From assembly GCA_001818155.1 (NCBI GenBank), contig MHJU01000009.1, positions 1 through 55,750 on the forward strand: a stretch of 55,750 nt of DNA, written 5' to 3'. This stretch comes from Candidatus Jacksonbacteria bacterium RIFCSPLOWO2_02_FULL_44_20 (GTDB lineage Bacteria; Patescibacteriota; Patescibacteriia; UBA9629). Shown in pieces: positions 24,751 to 33,046 of the stretch (positions are counted from its first letter, which is position 1; every line of letters starts with the position of its first letter). The notes below the pieces were generated by a model. That model had not been told where the DNA came from. It was given only the letters and a program-made list of their open reading frames with translations, and searched no databases. The translations under genes and the position numbers were made by a program.

Positions 24751-25410
24751 ATGAAAAAAACTATCACATTTCTTCTAATATTAACCAGCGCCATATTCTT
24801 ATATTTGCCTATCATTGTATACTGCGGCGGCTCTCCTTTATACCGGCCTTCGCCAGAGATAATTTTATGGGGTGGCGGAAAATTGATCTACGGCATATTT
24901 GATCATACATATTGGTGGTCATGTTCACTGTCATATAGCCCCTCTTTGTGGGAATATGGAATTGCGTCTATAGGAATTACAATAGTCATCGGACACATCT
25001 TATTTGCTTTGGTTAACAGCGCGGTCTCTTTGAGTAAAAGCGCTTTACTTACTCGAGCATATTTAACCACTATCACGATACAAACCTTGGCTACTTGCAT
25101 AACCGGCGCCATACTTTTTGTGTTCATGCGGCTGATTATAAAATCTAATTTATACTATTTAAATATCGGCAAAATTTTGTTTTCTCTTATCGGCGTCTCT
25201 CTTTTCTTTGCGTCATTGCTACTTTGGCGATTTCGCAATGCGCGGATTTCTCTTCGGTTGTGGCAGAAACTCTTTTTTCACTTTGAAGTCTTTTTTGCGA
25301 TAGTTGCTTTGGTTTACGTAACGTCTCTCGCCATCATATATGTTAAAAACGATTTTAAATTCAGCAGACCTTATGTTTCACCTCCTTACTACGAGTGCCC
25401 AAACTGTTAA
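24751..25410 (+). CDS. Membrane protein of unknown function
   Basis: A 219-residue protein with five likely membrane segments: about residues 5-25, 70-92, 103-130, 143-162 and 176-198. A loop of about 45 residues rich in aromatic residues and glycine follows the first segment. The C-terminus ends YECPNC, giving a CxxC that could bind metal or form a disulphide. I recognise no family. It starts two bases after the toxin gene and ends six before the glycosyltransferase, so it is probably co-transcribed, but nothing links it functionally to either. Confidence 0.7.
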   Translation: MKKTITFLLILTSAIFLYLPIIVYCGGSPLYRPSPEIILWGGGKLIYGIFDHTYWWSCSLSYSPSLWEYGIASIGITIVIGHILFALVNSAVSLSKSALLTRAYLTTITIQTLATCITGAILFVFMRLIIKSNLYYLNIGKILFSLIGVSLFFASLLLWRFRNARISLRLWQKLFFHFEVFFAIVALVYVTSLAIIYVKNDFKFSRPYVSPPYYECPNC

Positions 25411-25416
25411 TATGCT

Positions 25417-26619
25417 ATGAAAATCGGCATAGACGCCCGACTCTATGGCACGGCTCATGGAGGCATAGGGCGCTACACACAAGAACTCATACGAAACTTC
25501 ACGACCATTGACTCCGCGACGCGGGGTTATGTTTTTTTTGTGTATAGCAAAGATGATGAACAGCAACTGCGCGCGGATATATCGGCGCATATAGAATCCC
25601 GCGTCCGTTTTGTTCTTGCTCCCTATCGGTGCTACACAATTGCCGAGCAAATTTTTATGCCTGCACTCATCGCCCGCGCGAAAGTGGACGTTATGCACTT
25701 TCCGCATTTTAATGTGCCGCTCGTCTACAATAAACCATACGTCGTTACCATCCACGATCTTATTATCCACCACTTTCCCGACGAACGCGCAACCACACTT
25801 CCGAAATGGCTCTATAAAATTAAACTTTGGGGATATAAAAAAGTGATGCGGCACGCGGTGGAGAAGGCGCGAGCAATTATTGCGCCGTCAGAGTTTGGAA
25901 AACAGGATTTGTTGCGATTTTATAATATTCCAGAAGATAAAATTTATGTGATTTATGAGGGTGTATCTGAATTACAAATTACAAATCACAAATCACAAAT
26001 TAACGGAAACACAGATCATCAAAAATCAAAAATACAACTTAAAACTAAAAACTTACTACCTTATCTTCTTTATGTCGGCTCGTTTTATCCTCACAAAAAT
26101 ATAGAACGGCTTATTGACGCGTTTGATATTCTTCGCGCGAAATATAATCTTGATATAAACCTCGCGCTTGTCGGTAAAAAGGATTATTTTCAGCAACAAA
26201 TAAAAAAATATATTACTACAAACTACAAACTACAAACTACAAACTGTATCTTCTATGATTACGCGTCTGACGATGAATTAGCCGAACTTTATCAAAACTC
26301 CGCTCTATACATTTTCCCCTCGCTTTACGAAGGTTTCGGTTTGCCGCCATTAGAGGCGATGAGCTTTGGCGTGCCAGTTGTGGCATCAAACGCCTCATGC
26401 ATTCCAGAAATTTTAGGAGATGCGGCGCTTTACTTTAACCCCGAAAACGCCGAAGATATTGCGACAAAAATCCATATGCTCTACACAAATATCACGCTGC
26501 AAAATCAACTCCGCGAAAAAGGTTTCGCCCAAATGAAAAAATACTCCTGGGATAAAATGGCACAAGAGACGTTGCCTATTTTAGAACTCCCTCCAGTCCA
26601 AACTCCCGCGCCGCGGTAA
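25417..26619 (+). CDS. Group 1 (GT4-type) glycosyltransferase
   Basis: A 400-residue GT-B enzyme. It begins MKIGIDARLYGTAHGGIGRYTQ, a common start for mannosyltransferase-like members; that start is given here in two adjoining parts, MKIGIDARLYGT and AHGGIGRYTQ. The C-terminal domain has LLYVGSFYPHKNIERLIDAF, LYEGFGLPPLEAMSFGVPVV with the E(x7)E motif, and GDAALYFNPENAEDIA. It is likely involved in surface polysaccharide or glycolipid synthesis. Two 7-bp repeat inserts (25971-26001 and 26215-26245) add the sequences QITNHKSQI and TTNYKLQTTN in loops. Its 3' end overlaps miaB tail to tail by 44 bases. Confidence 0.9.
   Translation: MKIGIDARLYGTAHGGIGRYTQELIRNFTTIDSATRGYVFFVYSKDDEQQLRADISAHIESRVRFVLAPYRCYTIAEQIFMPALIARAKVDVMHFPHFNVPLVYNKPYVVTIHDLIIHHFPDERATTLPKWLYKIKLWGYKKVMRHAVEKARAIIAPSEFGKQDLLRFYNIPEDKIYVIYEGVSELQITNHKSQINGNTDHQKSKIQLKTKNLLPYLLYVGSFYPHKNIERLIDAFDILRAKYNLDINLALVGKKDYFQQQIKKYITTNYKLQTTNCIFYDYASDDELAELYQNSALYIFPSLYEGFGLPPLEAMSFGVPVVASNASCIPEILGDAALYFNPENAEDIATKIHMLYTNITLQNQLREKGFAQMKKYSWDKMAQETLPILELPPVQTPAPR
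25971..26001 (+). repeat. First in-frame 7-bp repeat in the glycosyltransferase
   Basis: Units ATTACAA, ATTACAA, ATCACAA, ATCACAA plus ATT. They encode LQITNHKSQI just before the strand that starts the C-terminal domain (LLYVGSF). The following 40 bases are also A-rich and loosely periodic. Confidence 0.85.
26215..26245 (+). repeat. Second in-frame 7-bp repeat in the glycosyltransferase
   Basis: Four perfect ACTACAA units plus ACT. The encoded peptide TTNYKLQTTN falls between the helix after LVGKKDYF and the strand CIFYDYAS. The repeat is the same 7-mer as in murC 5631-5658. Confidence 0.9.
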
Positions 26620-28015
26620 TCATAACTCTCACCACACGACCGACGAGATCATCGTCGGTTTTTGATTGGATTTCTACGGTTTTAGATGTACGCGTTTTGC
26701 CTACTGCTGTTTTTATGATTTGGATTTCGGATTTTGATATTGATTTGACATTTGGATGTTGATATTTGACATTCTCTACTAACACTTCTACCTCTTTGCC
26801 AACATACTTTTTGTTAGCTTTCAGCGCGCTCTTTCTCAAAATCTCCTCAAGATATTTCTCGCGCCGCTTTTTCTCCTCGCGGGGAACATCGTCTTTAAAA
26901 TACCGCTCCGCAATTGTTCCAGGGCGAGGAGAGTAGCGGGCAAGATACGCCATGTCGTAGCCAACGTACTGCATCGCTTTTACGATCTCCATGAAATCTT
27001 CCTCGGTTTCCCCGGGAAATCCGACAATAACATCGGTTGTGATGGCAACTCCCGGAATCGCAGCGCGGATTTTATCAATGAGTTCTAAATAATGCTTTTG
27101 TGTGTGATGGCGGTTCATTGCTTTTAGAATTTTATCACTTCCGGATTGCATTGGCAAATGAATATACTCGCAAACCTTTTCGCAATCGGCTACGGCTTTA
27201 ATTGTCTCATCCGACATATCCCAAGGATTAGAGGTGAGAAAACGAACCCAAAAATTTCCCTTAATATCATTCACTGTCCGCAAAAGACGAGGGAAATCCG
27301 TAAGCGCGTTCCACTCTCTGTACCGAGTCCGTTTGCCAAGCGCGTCTTTCAAAGTAGGATCAAAATATGTGTTCACGTTCTGTCCTAATAGCGTAATTTC
27401 CTTATATCCTCTATCAATCAAGTGCTCTATCTCATGAACAATATCTTTGTTCGGACGATAACGCTCGCGCCCTTTTGTATACGGTACAGCGCAAAACGTG
27501 CAAAAATTGTTACATCCTGCTTGAATTGGGATGTATGCCTGAAAAGTAGAAGTATAATTCGGTTTTAGCGCAAAAAAATCGTCGTTTGTAACATCTTTGC
27601 TTTTGATGTCGCGACGATCTTCTGAAATATACGCAAAATTAAATTGAGGCAGTAATATGGCAAGCTTTTGAGCAAACTCTTTCGGCACATCGTCTGTTTC
27701 AATAAATAAATCAAACTGTTTGGAAAAAACTTTGCGATCTCGCGGAAGAACGCATCCGGTGAGCAAAGTAACTAAAGGGTGATCAGACGTCCTTTTTTTC
27801 TTAATCTCCATCCATTTATGAATACGGCTGTGTATGCGATCAATTGCCGATTGGCGGATAGAGCATGCCTGAACCGCAATCAAATTTGCCTCTTCTTCCT
27901 TTTCTGTTTTCTTGAAGCCTAATGTATCCAAAAATGACGCAATCCGCTCGGCATCGGAACGGTTCATCTGACAGCCAAGGATTAGTTGATAGTATTTCAG
28001 CGGTTTTAGGTTCAT
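26576..28015 (-). CDS. miaB: tRNA-2-methylthio-N6-dimethylallyladenosine synthase
   Basis: A radical-SAM methylthiotransferase acting on i6A37 of tRNAs. In 479 residues it has the N-terminal UPF0004 domain with its three cluster cysteines (LGCQMN, QACSIRQ, TGCVLPRD), the radical-SAM CNNFCTFCAVP motif and a C-terminal TRAM domain. Bases 26714-26776 are a 7-bp periodic insert that lengthens the TRAM domain between VEVLVE and GKTRTSKTVE. The gene begins 8 bases after a -10 box, giving a leaderless message. miaA, which makes its substrate, lies at 35356-36354. Confidence 0.95.
   Translation of the reverse strand: MNLKPLKYYQLILGCQMNRSDAERIASFLDTLGFKKTEKEEEANLIAVQACSIRQSAIDRIHSRIHKWMEIKKKRTSDHPLVTLLTGCVLPRDRKVFSKQFDLFIETDDVPKEFAQKLAILLPQFNFAYISEDRRDIKSKDVTNDDFFALKPNYTSTFQAYIPIQAGCNNFCTFCAVPYTKGRERYRPNKDIVHEIEHLIDRGYKEITLLGQNVNTYFDPTLKDALGKRTRYREWNALTDFPRLLRTVNDIKGNFWVRFLTSNPWDMSDETIKAVADCEKVCEYIHLPMQSGSDKILKAMNRHHTQKHYLELIDKIRAAIPGVAITTDVIVGFPGETEEDFMEIVKAMQYVGYDMAYLARYSPRPGTIAERYFKDDVPREEKKRREKYLEEILRKSALKANKKYVGKEVEVLVENVKYQHPNVKSISKSEIQIIKTAVGKTRTSKTVEIQSKTDDDLVGRVVRVMITAAREFGLEGVLK
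26714..26776 (-). repeat. Degenerate 7-bp repeat within miaB
   Basis: About nine imperfect 7-base units, for example TGGATTT, CGGATTT, GATTTGA, CATTTGG and TATTTGA on the plus strand. On the coding strand they encode about 22 residues (NVKYQHPNVKSISKSEIQ and onward) within the TRAM domain, where the family has no such insert. Confidence 0.7.
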
Positions 28016-28023
28016 AATCTGTC

Positions 28024-28052
28024 ATTAAAACAAACTCTTGTGGCGAGGTCAA
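28024..28052 (-). promoter_or_regulatory. Promoter of miaB
   Basis: On the minus strand TTGACC (28052-28047) and TTTAAT (28029-28024), spacer 17. The miaB ATG is at 28015, so transcription would begin almost on the start codon. It overlaps the tRNA-Trp promoter on the other strand. Confidence 0.65.
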
Positions 28053-28066
28053 ACGTATGATACACT
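28038..28066 (+). promoter_or_regulatory. Possible promoter of tRNA-Trp
   Basis: TTGTGG at 28038-28043 and TACACT at 28061-28066, spacer 17. The expected start near 28073 is 5 bases before the mature tRNA. Confidence 0.5.
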
Positions 28067-28077
28067 TTTCAAACTAT

Positions 28078-28151
28078 GGGGGTGTGGTGAAATGGTATCA
28101 TGATGCTCTCCAAAAGCATTGTTCCAGGTTCGAATCCTGGCGCCCCTGCCA
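28078..28151 (+). tRNA. trnW: tRNA-Trp (CCA anticodon)
   Basis: A full cloverleaf can be drawn. The acceptor GGGGGTG pairs with CGCCCCT. The D stem GTGA pairs with TCAT. The anticodon stem ATGCT/AGCAT encloses the loop CTCCAAA, so the anticodon is CCA. The T arm is CCAGG-TTCGAAT-CCTGG. The discriminator base is G and the terminal CCA is encoded. The variable loop has only four bases. The gene is divergent from miaB, whose product modifies A37 of tRNAs reading U-starting codons; Trp (UGG) is in that set and has A at position 37. Confidence 0.95.
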
Positions 28152-28167
28152 TACCATAAATAAATCC

Positions 28168-28914
28168 ATGACTATCTGGTTCTACGCCATTGTAAGCGTT
28201 ATAATTGTCAGTTGCATCTCCTTTATCGGAGTTGCATTTTTGTCTTTGAACGCTAAAATTCTAGAACGCGCGCTTTTATATCTTGTAAGTTTTGCCGCAG
28301 GAGCGTTTTTTGGAGACGTTTTCCTGCATCTCATTCCTGAAACAGTAAATGGGAGCGGGGGATGGAGCATCGCGTTTTCGCTTTACAGTTTAGCTGGAAT
28401 CGTATTTTTTCTTATTATTGAAAAATTTATCCACTGGCGGCACTGTCATTACCCTACAAGCGCCGAGCATCCGCATCCGTTTGCGATGATGAATTTAATC
28501 GGAGACGGTTTGCACAATTTCATTGACGGAATGGTAATCGGCGCAAGTTATTTGGTAAGCATACCGCTTGGCATTGCAACAACGATCGCGGTTATTCTTC
28601 ATGAAATTCCGCAGGAGATCGGGGACTTCGGCGTACTTCTTCACGGCGGATTTTCAAAGAAAAAAGCGATTATGTTTAACTTTCTTTCAGCTACAGCATC
28701 AATCATTGGAGCTATCGCGTCGCTTTTAGTGTCTGCCTTCACGCCCGCGCTCATTGATATTTTAATTCCATTTGCAATCGGCTGTTTTCTGTACATTGCG
28801 GGCTCGGACCTAATACCAGAAATCCAAAAAGAACCGGCTCTTGCAAAACCTTACGCGCAGGTGCTCATGTTTATTCTAGGCATCTGCCTTATGGCTGTGC
28901 TTCTTTTTATATGA
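28168..28914 (+). CDS. ZIP-family metal transporter
   Basis: A 248-residue transporter for zinc or related divalent metals. Eight hydrophobic segments can be traced. The metal-site helices carry HLIPE, GDGLHNFIDGMVIGAS and ILHEIPQEIGDFGVLLHGG, the ZIP signature. A histidine-containing stretch (HWRHCHYPTSAEHPHPF) lies in the loop before helix four and may bind metal. The start is at 28168; a longer frame from 28057 would run through the tRNA. Its stop overlaps the parA start by ATGA, and it may be transcribed through from the tRNA promoter. Confidence 0.9.
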   Translation: MTIWFYAIVSVIIVSCISFIGVAFLSLNAKILERALLYLVSFAAGAFFGDVFLHLIPETVNGSGGWSIAFSLYSLAGIVFFLIIEKFIHWRHCHYPTSAEHPHPFAMMNLIGDGLHNFIDGMVIGASYLVSIPLGIATTIAVILHEIPQEIGDFGVLLHGGFSKKKAIMFNFLSATASIIGAIASLLVSAFTPALIDILIPFAIGCFLYIAGSDLIPEIQKEPALAKPYAQVLMFILGICLMAVLLFI

Positions 28915-29681
28915 CCCGCGTCATCGGAATCGTCAATCAAAAAGGAGGAGTCGGAAAAACAACAACAGCCATTAACACGGCGAGTTTCCTTGCGTATTTC
29001 GGCAAACGCGTTCTACTTGTTGACCTTGATCCGCAGGCAAACGCGACAAGCGGGTTAGGCATCAATCACAAAGAATTGGGAACTCACGTTTATCACGCGC
29101 TCATCGGCGAAAAATCGCTCCGCGAAATTATTCTCGGCGAAGAACCCGATCGCCTTCATCTTGCGCCTTCCGGAAGCTCGCTTGCCGGAGCAAATATTGA
29201 ACTCGTCAATCATCCGGAGCGGGAGTTTCGCCTTACAGAAGCCCTGAAAATAATCAAAGACGCTTACGAATATGTTATTATAGATTGTCCGCCTTCACTG
29301 GGCATTCTCACCATAAACGGCATTACCTGCGCAGACGAGCTACTCATTCCGGTTCAGGCGGAATATTACGCGCTTGAAGGTTTGGGCCAGCTTCTTGAAA
29401 CAATTGAACTTGTGCGCGCGCACTTAAAGCCCGATCTTTCAATTTTAGGAGCCGTCATCACAATGTATGATAAGCGTACAATGCTCTCGCAAGGAGTGAT
29501 GGAGGACTTATACAAATATTTTCCGAACAAAATTATGAAGTCAGTGATTCCGCGAAATGTGCGCCTTGCAGAGGCGCCGTCATACGGAAAACCGATCTTA
29601 AATTACGACCCCCTTGCCGCCGGCGCCAAAGCGTACGAACGGCTTGCGAGGGAGATTATCAGCATCTATGAACCGCAATAG
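28911..29681 (+). CDS. parA: ParA/Soj-family chromosome partitioning ATPase
   Basis: A 256-residue deviant Walker ATPase. The P-loop IVNQKGGVGKTTTAINTAS has the signature lysine, followed by LLVDLDPQANATSGLG and YVIIDCPPSLGILTINGI. It is the length of chromosomal Soj and lacks the N-terminal helix-turn-helix of plasmid ParA. No parB and no obvious parS site are nearby, so its partner must lie elsewhere. It follows the ZIP gene with a 4-base overlap. Confidence 0.93.
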   Translation: MTRVIGIVNQKGGVGKTTTAINTASFLAYFGKRVLLVDLDPQANATSGLGINHKELGTHVYHALIGEKSLREIILGEEPDRLHLAPSGSSLAGANIELVNHPEREFRLTEALKIIKDAYEYVIIDCPPSLGILTINGITCADELLIPVQAEYYALEGLGQLLETIELVRAHLKPDLSILGAVITMYDKRTMLSQGVMEDLYKYFPNKIMKSVIPRNVRLAEAPSYGKPILNYDPLAAGAKAYERLAREIISIYEPQ

Positions 29682-29720
29682 TGAATATTCAAAACTGCAT
29701 CTGCAAGAGCTTAAAAAAAA

Positions 29721-29740
29721 ATAAAAATCAATAAAAATCA
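29721..29740 (+). repeat. Two perfect 10-bp direct repeats before the lipoprotein gene
   Basis: ATAAAAATCA occurs twice in tandem, ending exactly at the ATG of the lipoprotein gene. There is no Shine-Dalgarno sequence. Meaning unknown; it may be simple A-rich slippage. Confidence 0.7.
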
Positions 29741-30235
29741 ATGAAACGAATTATTCTATTTTCTATCGTCTTCTTATCTATGTTCGGGATGACGAGCGGT
29801 TGCGCGCTGAAAAAAGAGAATCCTTTCACCGAACCGCCAACAGCTCCGCCATCTTCAATCAAAACTCCAGCCAATAGACCAAATGAAAAAACTCTGATAG
29901 AACCATCTGTAACCTTGCTGTTTGATTTTGGAGATGATAGGATACCGATAAATTTCAAAGTTCAAATTTCAGATGTAAAAATACCGCTGTTATGGTCGAT
30001 TATGCAAGAGGAACTTACGAATAAGGGAATCGCGCTTGAATATGATGACTACGGCCGAGAACTCGGAGTTTTGATCACAAAAATCGGCGACAAAAAAAAC
30101 GGCGAAGATGGAAAGTATTGGCAATATTTCGTAAATGGAGAGTATGCGAAGGTGGGCGTATCGCAGTACGGACTAAAAGCCGGAGACGCGGTTGAGTGGA
30201 AATTTACCGATAATAAGCTCAAATCTAAAAACTAA
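29741..30235 (+). CDS. DUF4430 lipoprotein
   Basis: A 164-residue exported lipoprotein. The signal peptide (residues 1-20) ends in a lipobox-like TSGC, so cysteine 21 is the probable lipidation site. A proline-rich linker follows. The C-terminal domain carries the DUF4430 (transcobalamin C-terminal-like) pattern: LLWSIMQEELTNKG near the start, GKYWQYFVNGEYA, and LKAGDAVEWKF at the end. The ligand is unknown. It is three bases from murA, but no functional link is evident. Confidence 0.85.
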   Translation: MKRIILFSIVFLSMFGMTSGCALKKENPFTEPPTAPPSSIKTPANRPNEKTLIEPSVTLLFDFGDDRIPINFKVQISDVKIPLLWSIMQEELTNKGIALEYDDYGRELGVLITKIGDKKNGEDGKYWQYFVNGEYAKVGVSQYGLKAGDAVEWKFTDNKLKSKN

Positions 30236-30238
30236 AAA

Positions 30239-31531
30239 ATGTCCCGACTTCTTATTAAAGGACCTAAAACATTAAAGGGGGAATTCACTATAAACGGATT
30301 CAAGAACGCGGCAACGCCGATTATCGCGGCAACGCTTTTAATTGAAGATGATTGCATCTTGGATAATGTCCCTCGCGTCGGAGACGTTCTAAAAATGGCC
30401 GATCTCATGAAATCGCTTGGGGTTGCAATTGAATGGACAGACAAAAACCAGCTTACGATCAACACAAAATCCGCGACGCTAAAAACTCTTGACGAGGAGC
30501 TTATAAAAACCATGCGCTCCTCGGTTTTGTTTATAGGTCCGCTTCTTGCGCGATTCAAAAAAATAACAATTCCAGAGCCTGGCGGATGTCTTTTAGGAAA
30601 TCGCGCGCTTACAACGCATTTCTCAATTCTTGAACAATTTGGCGCAAAAATTGACGAGCGCTCTGACAAACAAGGAAAACGCTCATTTACAATTACCCTC
30701 AAGGAACTAAAAGGCGCGGATATAACTCTTCCGGAATTTTCCGTAACAGCAACGGAAAATGCGATTCTCCTTGGCGCTCTTGCAAAAGGGCGGACAACAA
30801 TTCGTCTCGCGGCGCAAGAGCCGCATGTGCAGGATCTTATTAAATTTTTGGATGCCGGAGGAGCGCGCATTCGCGAAAAATCCGGTAATCGTATTGTTAT
30901 TGACGGAGTAGGGCGCATGCGCGGAATTGCGCACACGATCATTCCTGACATGCTTGAAGCCGGCACTCTTCTAGTCGCAAGCGCGCTTGCGGGACGAGGC
31001 GTTATCCTATATGGGGCGGAGCCTGACCACTTGAGCGTAGTTCTTCTGAAACTAAAGGAGATCGGCATAAAATATGAACTTGGGAAAGATTCTAAAAAAG
31101 GCGCGTTTCTTAAAATCCTCCCCTCAAAAGATTTTTTATCATTTAAGTTGCAGGCGCTTCCGTATCCGGGATTTCCAACAGATCTGCAAGAACCTTTCTC
31201 TCTTCTTGCAACGCAGGCAAAAGGCGCGTCCCTCATTCATGACCCGCTTTTTGAAGATCGCATGAAACATATACCAGAACTTATCAAAATGGGCTCGCGG
31301 GCAATAGTATGCGATCCTCACCGCGCGATTATTGTAGGGCCCACTCCGCTTCATGCATACGAGATTAAAAGCCCGAACATACGAGCCGGAGGCATGTTTG
31401 TGATTGCCGGGCTCATTGCTGAAGGAGTAACTGTTATTCACAACGTTGAACAAACTATTGATCGCGGATACGAACGATTTGACGAACGGTTAAACGAACT
31501 TGGAGCCGGCATTCAGAGAATAGACGATTAA
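30239..31531 (+). CDS. murA: UDP-N-acetylglucosamine 1-carboxyvinyltransferase
   Basis: First committed step of peptidoglycan synthesis, transferring enolpyruvate from PEP to UDP-GlcNAc. The 430-residue protein has the two-domain EPT fold. It begins LLIKGPKTLKGEFTINGFKN, has the loop EPGGCLLGNRALTTH with the active-site cysteine (the fosfomycin target), and ends with IRAGGMFVIAGLIAEG and the IDRGYERFDERLNELGA helix. Because the cysteine is kept, fosfomycin sensitivity is predicted. It lies away from the murD-murB cluster. Confidence 0.95.
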   Translation: MSRLLIKGPKTLKGEFTINGFKNAATPIIAATLLIEDDCILDNVPRVGDVLKMADLMKSLGVAIEWTDKNQLTINTKSATLKTLDEELIKTMRSSVLFIGPLLARFKKITIPEPGGCLLGNRALTTHFSILEQFGAKIDERSDKQGKRSFTITLKELKGADITLPEFSVTATENAILLGALAKGRTTIRLAAQEPHVQDLIKFLDAGGARIREKSGNRIVIDGVGRMRGIAHTIIPDMLEAGTLLVASALAGRGVILYGAEPDHLSVVLLKLKEIGIKYELGKDSKKGAFLKILPSKDFLSFKLQALPYPGFPTDLQEPFSLLATQAKGASLIHDPLFEDRMKHIPELIKMGSRAIVCDPHRAIIVGPTPLHAYEIKSPNIRAGGMFVIAGLIAEGVTVIHNVEQTIDRGYERFDERLNELGAGIQRIDD

Positions 31532-31540
31532 AAATTCAAA

Positions 31541-33046
31541 ATGCGCATATCACTCTTTATCATTATTATTTTTACACTGCTAGTCGCGCCTTTTACAGCG
31601 CGCGCGCTTTCTATTGTCCCGAACGACCCTCATTTCACCACTCAATACTACACTCACCAGATTCATGCGGATGAAGCATGGGGATATTCTGTCGGATCAA
31701 AAGACGTAGTTATAGCTGTGATTGACGCTGGAGTTGACATTGATCACCCGGACTTAAAAGATCAAATTTGGATAAACGGCGATGAAATAGCCGGCAATAA
31801 CATAGACGATGATAAAAACGGCTTTATTGACGATCGTAACGGATGGAATTTTGTTGAAAACAACCCTGACACTCGTCCGCAATTTAATGACTACACAATT
31901 GAAGGCGCGAGCCACGGCACTCTTGTGGCAGGCATTATCTCTGCAACCGGAAATAATAAGGAGGGAATCGCGGGAGTGAGTTGGCAGTCAAAAATTATGC
32001 CGATCCGCGCGCTAAATAGCGTCGGGGAAGGAGAGGCGGAAAATGCTACTGCGGCAATCCGCTATGCTGTTGAAAACGGCGCTCATATTATTAACTTAAG
32101 TTTCGTGGGCGGAAAATTCAATCAGGATTTTTATAACGCCATACGCTACGCCTTTGATCGCGGGGTGTTGGTTGTCGCGGCAATCGGGAACGACGCGGCC
32201 GGATCAACGACGAAATTATCAGGAGGCAATTTAGACGAACGCCCATCATACCCAGCGTGTTTCGGGAGCGCTAAGGAACAACTTGTAATCGGTGTCGGCG
32301 CGGTTGATAAAAATAACATCAAAACCGAATTTTCAAATTTCGGAAAAACATGCATTGACTTAAACGCTCCAGCGGTTGATATTGTAGGCGCGCAAGCGAG
32401 AAATTCCGCGCTTGGCTCTCCGTTTACCGCATCATACAGCGGCTTTTGGCGCGGCACCTCGTTTGCCGCACCGCAAGTCAGCGGAGTTGCCGCGCTTATC
32501 AAATCAATCAATCCACGATACACGAACAAAGAAATCACGGCTGTTCTTTTAGATACAGCTGACGCGATTGACGAATACAACACTCCGGAACTAAAAGGAT
32601 TGCTGGGTAAAGGGCTTGTTAATGCGCGCCGCGCGCTTAGGGCAAGCGCTCCGGCTACATTCATCCCGCAAGATCCAATTGAACTGTCGCTTCTTCAACG
32701 CGACAACGCCGCGTTATGGATTTCCGACAGCGTTTCGCAAATCGCAAAACCTTCCGCGCTTTTTCCCGTTACCGTAACATTTAAGAACAAAGGGGGAATC
32801 ACGTGGCAACCTCATCTTATATCAATAGTCATCACTGATTTACAAGGAAAATCAACGCTTTTTAGGGGAGATGCGCTGGGCTACCAAAATGCGCAGAATG
32901 TCCTGCCAAGTCAGGCGGCATCTTTAAGCGGAATTCTCACAACGCCAAAACAACCCGGAGTATATAAAATAATTTTTGAACTCCGCTATAAAGGAGCGGC
33001 TGTCCGCGGAGGAAAAGTGTATAAAACAATCACGGTAAAAAAATGA
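31541..33046 (+). CDS. Secreted subtilisin-like serine protease (S8)
   Basis: A 501-residue exported protease. After a signal peptide (residues 1-22) the S8 domain shows the complete catalytic triad: aspartate in VIAVIDAGVDIDHPDL, histidine in ASHGTLVAGIIS and serine in RGTSFAAPQVSGVAAL. A C-terminal beta-sandwich (about 395-501, VTVTFKNKGGITWQP) resembles the NBR1-type immunoglobulin domains attached to many extracellular proteins. No prodomain is obvious. It may degrade host or environmental protein for uptake. It overlaps the epimerase gene by ATGA. Confidence 0.92.
   Translation: MRISLFIIIIFTLLVAPFTARALSIVPNDPHFTTQYYTHQIHADEAWGYSVGSKDVVIAVIDAGVDIDHPDLKDQIWINGDEIAGNNIDDDKNGFIDDRNGWNFVENNPDTRPQFNDYTIEGASHGTLVAGIISATGNNKEGIAGVSWQSKIMPIRALNSVGEGEAENATAAIRYAVENGAHIINLSFVGGKFNQDFYNAIRYAFDRGVLVVAAIGNDAAGSTTKLSGGNLDERPSYPACFGSAKEQLVIGVGAVDKNNIKTEFSNFGKTCIDLNAPAVDIVGAQARNSALGSPFTASYSGFWRGTSFAAPQVSGVAALIKSINPRYTNKEITAVLLDTADAIDEYNTPELKGLLGKGLVNARRALRASAPATFIPQDPIELSLLQRDNAALWISDSVSQIAKPSALFPVTVTFKNKGGITWQPHLISIVITDLQGKSTLFRGDALGYQNAQNVLPSQAASLSGILTTPKQPGVYKIIFELRYKGAAVRGGKVYKTITVKK

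Noticed and set aside
28057-28167. Longer N-terminus for the ZIP transporter.
   Set aside because: That part of the frame runs straight through the tRNA-Trp gene.
29957-29980. Loosely periodic CAAATTT-type stretch in the DUF4430 lipoprotein.
   Set aside because: Too short and in a variable region, so it cannot be told from base composition.
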